Shown here one piece after another: positions 1-5,238 of a DNA stretch of 9,584 nucleotides. Each line of letters begins with the position of its first letter. The first letter of the stretch is position 1. Position numbers and translations under genes: made by a program. Under the pieces are notes generated by a model that made no database searches, was not told the DNA's origin, and saw only the letters and a program-made list of their open reading frames with translations. The DNA is from an uncultured Pseudomonadota bacterium (lineage in GTDB: Bacteria; Pseudomonadota; Gammaproteobacteria; Xanthomonadales; Ahniellaceae), in assembly GCA_937996755.1 (NCBI GenBank), contig CALKUS010000086.1, forward strand, positions 1-9,584, in the 5' to 3' direction.

Positions 1-803
1 CCGCGTTGTTTGACGCTGCCTTTGCCCGTGGTGAAATAATTTTTGATGCCCTCGATGCCGCAGATGAAGCCGCCGGTGGGGAAGTCCGGACCTTTGACGA
101 ACTTCATCAACTCCGGAATCGTGATGCCCGGCTTGTCGATCTGGGCGCAGATGCCGTCAATGACTTCGCCCAGATTGTGGGGCGGCATGTTGGTGGCCAT
201 GCCGACGGCGATACCGGTGCCGCCGTTGACCAGAAGGTTCGGGAATGCGGCAGGGAAAACCGTGGGTTCGGTGAGCCGTTCGTCGTAGTTTGGGACGAAA
301 TCCACCGTTTCCTTCTCCATGTCTGCCATCAGCAGTGCGCCGAGATGCGTGAGGCGCGCTTCGGTGTAACGCATCGCCGCAGGTGGATCGTTTTCGACTG
401 AGCCGAAATTGCCTTTGCCGTCCACGAGTTTTTCGCGCATCGCCCACGGTTGAGCCATGTGCACGAGTGTGGGGTAAATCACCGCTTCGCCGTGCGGATG
501 GTAGTTACCGGAAGTGTCACCGCAGATCTTCGCGCACTTGATGTGCTTGCGTCCGGGAAACAGCGATAGATTTTCCATCGCGTACAAGATGCGGCGTTGC
601 GAGGGCTTGAGGCCGTCGCGCACGTCGGGCAACGCGCGCGAGATGATGACCGACATCGAGTAATCCAAGAACGAGTTCTTGATCTCATCGGCGACATTGA
701 TTTTGGAGACCTTCTCGCCCTGGGTGTACGCGCCACCTGTTGGTTTTTGCTCCGGTGGTTGCGGGGGCTGTGGCGGCTGATTGGATTCGTTTTCGTCTGG
801 CAT
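1..803 (-). CDS. gyrA: DNA gyrase subunit A, N-terminal part (runs off the left edge)
   Basis: GyrA is the breakage-reunion subunit of DNA gyrase, which introduces negative supercoils using ATP hydrolysed by GyrB. Seen: 267 codons from an ATG at 803, open to base 1. After a Pro/Gln-rich start (residues about 8-21) come SFLDYSMSVIISRALPDVRD (44-63), GDTSGNYHPHGEAVIYP (95-111), GNFGS (131-135) and MRYTEARL with the expected active-site Tyr at residue 146, then NGGTGIAVGMATNMPPHN. The C-terminal half of the tower/coiled-coil region and the beta-pinwheel lie outside the window. It follows gyrB by 32 nt, so a gyrB-gyrA operon; no clear Shine-Dalgarno is seen in that gap. The protein wording (MAQPWAMREKLVDGKGNFGS, VFPAAFPNLLVNGG) resembles Verrucomicrobiota/Planctomycetota GyrA from memory. 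ParC is less likely because of the gyrB neighbour. Codon use is unlike everything right of 1142. Confidence 0.93.
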   Translation of the reverse strand, partial: MPDENESNQPPQPPQPPEQKPTGGAYTQGEKVSKINVADEIKNSFLDYSMSVIISRALPDVRDGLKPSQRRILYAMENLSLFPGRKHIKCAKICGDTSGNYHPHGEAVIYPTLVHMAQPWAMREKLVDGKGNFGSVENDPPAAMRYTEARLTHLGALLMADMEKETVDFVPNYDERLTEPTVFPAAFPNLLVNGGTGIAVGMATNMPPHNLGEVIDGICAQIDKPGITIPELMKFVKGPDFPTGGFICGIEGIKNYFTTGKGSVKQR

Positions 804-835
804 GATGCTGATTCAGGAAAGTTTGTTGCGGGTGA

Positions 836-1140
836 TCAAACGTCGAGGTTGCGGACGTTCAGCGCGTTATCCACGATGAAATCGCGGCGGGGTTCGACTT
901 CTTCGCCCATCAAGGTCACGAACATCTCCTCGGCTTCGACGGCGTCGGTCAATTCGATGCGCAAGAGCTTGCGCTTGGTGGGGTTCATCGTGGTTTCGAA
1001 AAGTTCCTTGGCATCCATTTCGCCCAAGCCCTTGAAGCGATACATCTGAATGCCCTTTTTGCCGACAGTCTTCACACCGGTGAGAATTTCCGGGATCGAG
1101 AACAGCGGCGTAATCGTGGCGCGCTCGCCTTCGCCTTCGA
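836..1140 (-). CDS. gyrB: DNA gyrase subunit B, C-terminal fragment (broken at 5' end)
   Basis: About 100 C-terminal residues of GyrB, the ATPase subunit of gyrase, ending at a TGA (838-836). Seen: MYRFKGLGEMDAKELFETTM, then LLRIELTDAVEAEEMFVTLMGEEVEPRRDFIVDNALNVRNLDV at the end; this is the TOPRIM-to-C-terminus stretch that contacts GyrA, and the EPRR...NA motif is diagnostic. The frame upstream of residue motif EGEGER (about 1138-1121) is no longer GyrB: it is gapdh DNA read in the wrong frame, so the open frame that reaches 1192 is artificial. The ATPase domain, transducer and most of the TOPRIM domain are missing. The break is not at the window edge but inside it, at the junction with gapdh. 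The remaining C-terminal part is intact and well conserved, so this looks like a cut sequence, not a decaying gene. Confidence 0.88.
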
Positions 1141-1141
1141 C
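1119..1141. other. Chimeric junction between two unrelated genomic backgrounds
   Basis: On the minus strand, gapdh codons ...TSKAKASA and gyrB codons EGEGERA are two readings of the same bases around GAAGGCGAAGGCGAGCGCG. Gapdh similarity stops after the Ala codon at 1122-1120; the next expected residue is His (ASAHLKGG in the family) but the sequence reads CCA. From there leftward only gyrB makes sense, in a different frame. GC content and codon use change at the same place. A short, internally repetitive string shared by both genes is what an assembler could join wrongly. A real recombination is possible but would have destroyed two core genes at once. Confidence 0.8.
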
Positions 1142-1452
1142 GTGAACAGGCCCGTGCACTCGTACACCACGTCGACGCCGAGCGAGCCCCACGGCAGCTT
1201 CGCCGGGTCGCGCTCGGCGAACACCTTGATGCGGTCGCCGTTGATCACGAGGTCGCCACCGTCGACGCTCACCTCGTGCCTGAAACGGCCGTGCGCCGTG
1301 TCGTACTGCGTCAGGTGCGCGTTCGTCTCGGCGTCGCCGAGGTCGTTCACCGCGACGACCTGGATCTCGTTCGTGCGGTTGGACTCGTACAGCGCGCGCA
1401 GGATGTTGCGTCCGATGCGGCCGTAACCGTTGATCGCGACCTTGATCGCCAT
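1119..1452 (-). CDS. gap: Glyceraldehyde-3-phosphate dehydrogenase, N-terminal fragment (truncated at the junction)
   Basis: GAPDH converts glyceraldehyde-3-phosphate, NAD+ and phosphate to 1,3-bisphosphoglycerate in glycolysis. Seen: ATG at 1452 followed by MAIKVAINGYGRIGRNILRA (Rossmann GxGxxGR), VNDLGDAETNAHLTQYDTAHG, INGDRIKVFAERDPAKLPWG and VDVVYECTGLFTSKAKASA. That is about 111 residues of a family usually near 330 long; the catalytic Cys (SCTTN motif) and His are absent. Past 1119 the frame runs through 15 unrelated codons to a stop at 1074-1072. A longer in-frame start near 1605 exists, but MAIKVAINGYG is the family N-terminus. The ATNAHLTQYDTAHG form is of the proteobacterial type. 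A TAGAAT box lies 37 bp upstream. The complete gene is expected in the true genome of the right-hand segment. Confidence 0.87.
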
Positions 1453-1489
1453 GGCGTTCGATTCCCGGGTTCGACGTTGGAAGGGCGCG

Positions 1490-1495
1490 ATTCTA
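1490..1495 (-). promoter_or_regulatory. Possible -10 box for gap
   Basis: Read on the minus strand the sequence is TAGAAT, one mismatch from TATAAT, 37 bp before the gap ATG. No convincing -35 box is found 16-18 bp further upstream, so this is weak evidence alone. It lies in an otherwise GC-rich 200-bp gap. Confidence 0.3.
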
Positions 1496-1618
1496 GCGGG
1501 CAGCGTGGAAGCCTCGCGAGGGCCACTTCGCTGCGGTGACGGGGCCACTTTCGTCGGCGCCATCCCCGGCGCCCGCGCGCGCCGCCGGGCCGCACCTTCG
1601 GCCATCCTGGTCTCAGCC

Positions 1619-1667
1619 GATTCCGCGCGGCAGCCACCGACAGGGCGGCCGCTCTCCGCGCGGAATC
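1619..1667 (-). terminator. 12-bp inverted repeat at the 3' end of the LON-domain gene
   Basis: Arms GATTCCGCGCGG (1619-1630) and CCGCGCGGAATC (1656-1667) are perfect complements separated by 25 nt, and the right arm overlaps the stop codon of the LON-domain gene. No T-run follows on the minus strand, so this is not a classic intrinsic terminator; it could stabilise the 3' end or help stop transcription before gap. Confidence 0.35.
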
Positions 1668-2262
1668 AATGCTTCTGGAACCGCGGCAGCCAGTGCGCGA
1701 GCAGGCCAAGTCGGGCGACGGCGGACGATTCCTGCAGCAACTGCTGCCGTTCCTCGTTCTCGAGCGGCAGCAGCTCGGCGAGGCGGAACGCGACCCAGGC
1801 GGCGTCGTCGAAGCGCGCCTGCTCGGCGTCCCCGAGCTCGCCGCCGACCTGCTCGGCGAGGCGCTGCAGGATGGTGGTGAGCACGCCGTATTCGGGCGGC
1901 ACGGCGATGACCGGCTCGGGATCGGCGAGCGCGACCCGCGCGACGATCAGGCCGTTGTCGCGCACGCGCGTGCGGTCGACGTGGAAGCGCCGCTGGCCGC
2001 GCGCGACGATGCCCAGCAGCCCGTCGGGCAGCGTCGAGAAATCCTCGATCTGCGCCGTGGTGCCGAACGCCGCCGGCAGCGCGGGCTCGCCGGCTTCGTG
2101 GCCGCGCACGATCAGGCACACGCCGAACGGCTGGCCGCTGCGCGTGCAGTCGCGGATCAGGTCGAGGTAGCGCCGCTCGAAGATGCGCAGGTCGAGGCGC
2201 CCGCCCGGATAGAGGACGGTGGAAAGCGGGAACAGCGGCAGGTCGTCGGGCGCGGCGCGCAC
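1666..2262 (-). CDS. LON peptidase substrate-binding-domain protein (stand-alone Lon N-domain)
   Basis: This is a 198-residue protein matching the Lon N-terminal (substrate-binding) domain without AAA+ or protease domains. Seen: LPLFPLSTVLYPGGRLDLRIFERRYLDLI (8-36), FGVCLIV (46-52), GTTAQIEDFSTLPDGLLGIVARGQRRF (67-93) and a helical C-terminal half with AWVAFRLAELLPLENEERQQLLQ (155-177). These stand-alone proteins are common in Proteobacteria and near 190-210 aa; the exact function is not established, protein binding being the usual inference. The start is GTG at 2262, chosen because LPLFPL normally lies within about 10 residues of the N-terminus; no clear ribosome site precedes it. A short palindrome (CACTCG-A-CGAGTG, 2260-2272) overlaps the start codon. 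It lies 168 bp downstream of the lipoprotein gene, on the same strand. Confidence 0.85.
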   Translation of the reverse strand: MRAAPDDLPLFPLSTVLYPGGRLDLRIFERRYLDLIRDCTRSGQPFGVCLIVRGHEAGEPALPAAFGTTAQIEDFSTLPDGLLGIVARGQRRFHVDRTRVRDNGLIVARVALADPEPVIAVPPEYGVLTTILQRLAEQVGGELGDAEQARFDDAAWVAFRLAELLPLENEERQQLLQESSAVARLGLLAHWLPRFQKH

Positions 2263-2339
2263 TCGACGAGTGTGCCGCCGCGGGTCCCCTCCGACAAGAT
2301 GAAACGCCGCATGACTCGTGCCCCGTGGGTCAGGCGGTT

Positions 2340-2365
2340 GCCGGTCCGCGCATGCGCGGACCGGC
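2340..2365. repeat. 26-bp perfect palindrome between the lipoprotein and LON-domain genes
   Basis: Bases 2340-2365 read identically on both strands with no mismatch (half site GCCGGTCCGCGCA). As RNA it would form a stem of about 11 bp with a tiny loop. It lies 65 bp past the lipoprotein stop and about 80 bp before the next start. It has no T-run on either side. It may act as a factor-dependent terminator or RNA 3'-end stabiliser, or be a protein-binding site. Confidence 0.6.
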
Positions 2366-2430
2366 GGCGGTGTGGAGACCGATCAGGCTGGGGTTCGATG
2401 CGACCCGATCGGCGTCGACACCCGCCGGAC

Positions 2431-2844
2431 TCATCGCTCGAATTCGTAGCGGCCGTCGGGGAACACGTTGACGTAGATGTACATCGGGACGTTGCCGGGG
2501 TTGCCGAAGAACGTCACGCGCCATTTGTCGGGCAGCTGGTTCGTTTCCTTGATGTAGAACGTCGCGCGGTCCATGCCTTCCTGCTGGCAGTAGTAGTCCA
2601 TCGCCTTGTTCGCGGTGTTGAACGCGTCCTGGATGTTCTTCGCCGGCTGCACGCCGATCTGCTCGTTGTTGAGCGTCGTGACCTGCGGGATCGGCTGCGC
2701 CTCGGGGTCCGCCTCGGGCGTCGGCGTCGGTTCCGGCGCAGCGGGCGTGGGGGTGGGTTCGGGCGCCGGCGCGGCGGGCTCGTCGTTACCGCAGGCAGCG
2801 AGTGCCAGCGCGGCGAGCATCGTCGGGAGCAACAGCTTGTTCAT
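2431..2844 (-). CDS. Small lipoprotein with Pro/Thr-rich linker, function unknown
   Basis: The 137-residue product starts MNKLLLPTMLAALALAACGN, a type II signal peptide with lipobox LAAC and modified Cys at residue 18. Next is a flexible linker (about 21-52) rich in Pro, Glu, Thr and Ala with the unit APEPTPTP present twice. The C-terminal part (about 55-137) is a small domain with two conserved-looking stretches, AMDYYCQQEGMDRATFYIKE and KWRVTFFGNPGNVPMYIYVNV, ending DGRYEFER. The mature protein should be anchored in a membrane facing the periplasm. ATG at 2844 is preceded by AGGAAAGGA, the best ribosome site of this strand. It lies 94 bp after mpl, so it could be in the same transcript. I do not recognise the domain as a named family; a single Cys in the domain (YYCQ) is noted. 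Confidence 0.8.
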   Translation of the reverse strand: MNKLLLPTMLAALALAACGNDEPAAPAPEPTPTPAAPEPTPTPEADPEAQPIPQVTTLNNEQIGVQPAKNIQDAFNTANKAMDYYCQQEGMDRATFYIKETNQLPDKWRVTFFGNPGNVPMYIYVNVFPDGRYEFER

Positions 2845-2847
2845 CGT

Positions 2848-2856
2848 TCCTTTCCT
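2848..2856 (-). promoter_or_regulatory. Ribosome binding site of the lipoprotein gene
   Basis: On the minus strand AGGAAAGGA lies 3 nt before the ATG at 2844 (the AGGA core at the 5' end is 8 nt away). It confirms the start and the signal peptide reading, in contrast to the neighbouring genes, which lack clear sites. Confidence 0.6.
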
Positions 2857-2938
2857 GGTTGCGACGGCGGGACGCAGGGATGGACCCGCGGCGGCCGCCA
2901 AGGTTCCCGCGGGCGGCGACGGCCCGTCCAGCGCGGTT

Positions 2939-4306
2939 TCAGGGCCCCGCGATCGCCGCTGCGAAGCGGCGCGGCGCGTCCTCGAAGCCGCCGTTCGACA
3001 TGAAGACGACGTGGTCTCCCGCGCGGGCGAGCGCGCGCAGGCGCTCGACGAGTGCGGGCACGCTCGCGGCGGTTTCGCCACGCCCGCCCAGCGCATCGGT
3101 GACGGCCGATGCGTCCCACGGGAGGTCCGGGCGACGCAGGAACACGACGGCGTCGGCGTCGCGGAACGCGGGCGCGAGCTCGCGCGCATGCGCACCGGCG
3201 CGCATCGAGTTGCTGCGCGGCTCCATGCCCACGAGGATGCGCGCGGTCGCACCGATTCGCGCGCGCAGTCCGGCCAGCGTGGTCGCGATCGCCGTGGGAT
3301 GGTGCGCGAAGTCGTCGTACACGGCGATGCCGCCGTGACCGGCGACGAGCTCGAGCCGGCGCTTCGCGCTGCGGAATTCGCCGAGCGCGACGCACGCCGC
3401 GCCCGCATCCACGCCCGCGGCGTGCGCGGCCGCGACGGCAGCGAGCGCGTTCATCACGTTGTGCCGCCCGAGCAGCGGCCACTCGACGCGGCCGACGCGT
3501 GCGCCGCGCGCGAGCACGTCGAACGCCGAGCCGTCCGCGGCGACGCCTGCCGCGCGCCACTCGGCGTCGGGCGCGTCGATCGCGAAGCGCTCGACCGGCG
3601 TCCAGCAACCCATCGCGAGCACTTCCGCGAGCCGCGCGTCCTCGCCGTTCACGATCAACCGGCCCGCATGCGGCACGATGCGCACGAGGTGGTGGAACTG
3701 GCGCTGGATCGCCGCCACGTCGGGGAAGATGTCGGCGTGGTCGTACTCGAGGTTGTTCAGCACGGCGATCCACGGCCGGTAGTGCACGAACTTCGAGCGC
3801 TTGTCGAAGAACGCCGTGTCGTATTCGTCGGCCTCGACCACGAAATCGCGACCGCCGCCGAGGCGCGCGGACACGCCGAAGTTCTCGGGCACGCCGCCGA
3901 CGAGGAACCCGGGATCGCGTTTCGCGTGCGCATGGATCCACGCGAGCATCGCCGTGGTCGTGGTCTTGCCGTGCGTGCCGGCGACCGCCGTGACGCGGCG
4001 CCCGGGCAGCACGTTTTCGCCGAGCCATTGCGGGCCGGACACGTAGCGGAGCTGCGCATCGAGCAGGTGCTCGACGGCGGCGTTGCCGCGCGACATCGCG
4101 TTGCCGACGACGACGAGGTCGGGCGCAGGATCGAGATGTGCAGCGGCATAGCCGGCCTTCAGCGCGATGCCGAGCTGCGCGAGCTGCGTGCTCATCGGCG
4201 GGTAGATGCCCTGGTCGGAGCCTTCCACGTCGAGCCCGAGCTCGCGCGCGAGCGCGGCGAGGCCGCCCATGAACGTGCCGCAGATGCCGAGGACGTGGAT
4301 GCGCAT
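2939..4306 (-). CDS. mpl: UDP-N-acetylmuramate:L-alanyl-gamma-D-glutamyl-meso-diaminopimelate ligase
   Basis: Mpl reattaches the murein tripeptide Ala-Glu-Dap to UDP-MurNAc with ATP, recycling cell-wall fragments in the cytoplasm of Gram-negative bacteria. Seen in a 455-residue protein, the usual length: N-terminal MRIHVLGICGTFMGG (Mur-ligase Rossmann domain, 1-15), P-loop AGTHGKTTTT (109-118), EADEYDTAF (158-166), LNNLEYDHADIF (183-194), GRHNVMNA (280-287) and DDFAHHPTAI (331-340). GTFMGG in place of GIGMSG and the DEYDTAFFDKRSKFVHY string separate Mpl from MurC. ATG at 4306 is preferred to an in-frame start at 4327, since MRIHVLGI is the family start and avoids overlap with the upstream gene. 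It lies 7 nt after the membrane-protein gene, so the two are very probably co-transcribed. All motifs are intact. Confidence 0.95.
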   Translation of the reverse strand: MRIHVLGICGTFMGGLAALARELGLDVEGSDQGIYPPMSTQLAQLGIALKAGYAAAHLDPAPDLVVVGNAMSRGNAAVEHLLDAQLRYVSGPQWLGENVLPGRRVTAVAGTHGKTTTTAMLAWIHAHAKRDPGFLVGGVPENFGVSARLGGGRDFVVEADEYDTAFFDKRSKFVHYRPWIAVLNNLEYDHADIFPDVAAIQRQFHHLVRIVPHAGRLIVNGEDARLAEVLAMGCWTPVERFAIDAPDAEWRAAGVAADGSAFDVLARGARVGRVEWPLLGRHNVMNALAAVAAAHAAGVDAGAACVALGEFRSAKRRLELVAGHGGIAVYDDFAHHPTAIATTLAGLRARIGATARILVGMEPRSNSMRAGAHARELAPAFRDADAVVFLRRPDLPWDASAVTDALGGRGETAASVPALVERLRALARAGDHVVFMSNGGFEDAPRRFAAAIAGP

Positions 4307-4313
4307 GGCCGGC

Positions 4314-4847
4314 TCAGGTCGTTGCACGTTCGAAGATCGCGGCCGCGACCACCTGGTCCACCGCGAGGAACACGACGGCGACCAGCACGCCGAAGCGGAG
4401 CTTCAGGTCGAGCGCGTGCCGCAGGATGTGACCGGTGATCGCGATGTCCCAGAACTGGAACACGAGCGCGCCCATGAGTGACAGGTGCTGCGCGCGCGTC
4501 CACGCCTTGGGGTCGTTCCCCATTCCGTCCGTGCCGAACAACACGGGGATCAGGAGCAGCGTGAGCACGATGCCCGCGCTGAGCAGCGCCGTCGCGGTCT
4601 GCACGAAGCGCTCGGACTTCTCGCCGATGCGCAGCGCCACCGCGGTCAGCGCGAGCTGCAGCAGCAGAGAGAACGCAGTGCGCGCCATGCTGATGTCTTT
4701 CAGCTCGGTGGCGAGCGCCGCGGAGAGCGCGAGCATCGCCGCGATCAGCAGCGCGAGCAGCGACTGCGAATACGGGAGGTCCTGCGGCCCGCGCCGGAGG
4801 AACACGAGGTCGCGGACGAGGGGCAGCAGCGTGGCGAACGGCGGCAC
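4314..4847 (-). CDS. Multi-pass membrane protein of unknown function, upstream of mpl
   Basis: This 177-residue product begins at GTG 4847 (VPPFATLLPL, Met in vivo). Hydrophobic stretches suggest four or five membrane segments: about 28-46 (LLALLIAAMLALSAALA), 55-74, 85-105 (LLSAGIVLTLLLIPVLF), 122-143 and 152-171 (VLVAVVFLAVDQVVAAAIF). A charged N-terminal piece, VRDLVFLRRGPQDLPYSQS, precedes the first helix. No enzymatic motif, signal peptide or binding site is seen. The stop is 7 nt before the mpl start, so it is the first gene of an mpl transcript and may have an envelope role; that is inference from position only. No Shine-Dalgarno is visible before the GTG, and the repeat element at 4871-4973 begins only 23 bp upstream, so its promoter must lie in or beyond that element. 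Confidence 0.75.
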   Translation of the reverse strand: MPPFATLLPLVRDLVFLRRGPQDLPYSQSLLALLIAAMLALSAALATELKDISMARTAFSLLLQLALTAVALRIGEKSERFVQTATALLSAGIVLTLLLIPVLFGTDGMGNDPKAWTRAQHLSLMGALVFQFWDIAITGHILRHALDLKLRFGVLVAVVFLAVDQVVAAAIFERATT

Positions 4848-4870
4848 GAGGCGGGAATCCGGCGGGATTG

Positions 4871-4910
4871 TGAAATGGGGACGGAGGTAATGAAATGGGG
4901 ACGGAGGTAA
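4871..4910. repeat. Two tandem copies of a 20-bp unit
   Basis: The unit TGAAATGGGGACGGAGGTAA occurs twice with no mismatch and no spacer (4871-4890, 4891-4910). The second copy is also the left arm of the adjacent inverted repeat. It is part of the composite element reaching to about 4973. Confidence 0.95.
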
Positions 4911-4945
4911 TTAAGGTGCGCCTTAATTACCTCCGTCCCCATTTC
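4892..4945. repeat. REP/MITE-like element: 25-bp perfect inverted repeat with flanking partial copies
   Basis: Left arm 4892-4916 (GAAATGGGGACGGAGGTAA followed by TTAAGG) and right arm 4921-4945 are perfect reverse complements around a 4-nt loop TGCG. To the right, partial copies of the arm end continue: CCCATTTCCGC at 4938-4948, 4948-4958 and (after AG-T) 4962-4973. The GGGGACGGAGGTAATTAA core is of the kind I associate with dispersed repeats around REP-associated (Y1, RAYT-type) transposases in many bacteria; that link is from memory. No transposase is in the window, so this would be a non-autonomous copy. Neither strand has a T-run, so a standard intrinsic terminator is unlikely. Confidence 0.8.
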
Positions 4946-4991
4946 CGCCCATTTCCGCAGTCCCCATTTCCGCATCTTGCCCCAGATCGCC

Positions 4992-5237
4992 ATGACCGGA
5001 AAGCACGCCGGCGACGCCGTCATCGAGCTCGACGCGCGCGGCATGCGCTGCCCCGAGCCCGTGCTGAAGCTGCGCGCGGCATTGCGCGAGGCGCCGCCGG
5101 GCACGCGCGTGCGCCTGCGCGCGGACGACCCGCTCGCGGGCGTGGACGTGAAGGCGTATTGCCTGCGCAGCGGCGACGCGCTCGTCGGCGAGCGCGAGGC
5201 GGCGGGCGAGTGGGAGTTCGTGGTCGAGCGGCGCTGA
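4992..5237 (+). CDS. TusA/SirA-family sulfur carrier protein
   Basis: TusA-family proteins are small cytoplasmic carriers that pass persulfide sulfur, for example to tRNA 2-thiolation or other sulfur pathways. Seen: an 81-residue protein with DARGMRCPEPVLKLR (14-28), containing the family CPxP motif with the reactive Cys at residue 20, then GTRVRLRADDPLAGVDVKAYC, the usual second half with beta strand, DD/DP turn and helix. Length matches the family (about 75-85 aa). ATG at 4992 is preferred to a TTG at 4977 because family members start shortly before the first strand; neither has a good ribosome site. The gene is divergent from the membrane protein/mpl genes and converges on adk with one base between stop codons. 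The family is functionally mixed, so assignment to true TusA is not certain. Confidence 0.88.
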   Translation: MTGKHAGDAVIELDARGMRCPEPVLKLRAALREAPPGTRVRLRADDPLAGVDVKAYCLRSGDALVGEREAAGEWEFVVERR

Positions 5238-5238
5238 C

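Noticed and set aside
1..803. ParC (topoisomerase IV subunit A) in place of GyrA
   Set aside because: The gene directly follows a GyrB-type C-terminus with a 32-nt gap, the common gyrB-gyrA order; the motifs fit both families but context favours GyrA.
836..1192. GyrB open frame extending to 1192 with its own start
   Set aside because: The first 18 or so codons are gapdh sequence in the wrong frame; they are created by the junction.
1119..1452. A natural frameshifted gap pseudogene
   Set aside because: No gapdh similarity resumes in any frame left of 1119, so this is replacement by foreign sequence, not a frameshift.
2606..4438. Very long open frame on the plus strand opposite the lipoprotein and mpl
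   Set aside because: It is the antisense shadow of mpl in GC-rich DNA: Arg/Ala/Glu-rich with no family motif, whereas the minus strand encodes an intact Mpl.
4871..4973. CRISPR array or intrinsic terminator
   Set aside because: Copies are tandem or inverted without unique spacers, and neither strand has a T-run after the stem. A divergent intergenic position also argues against a terminator.
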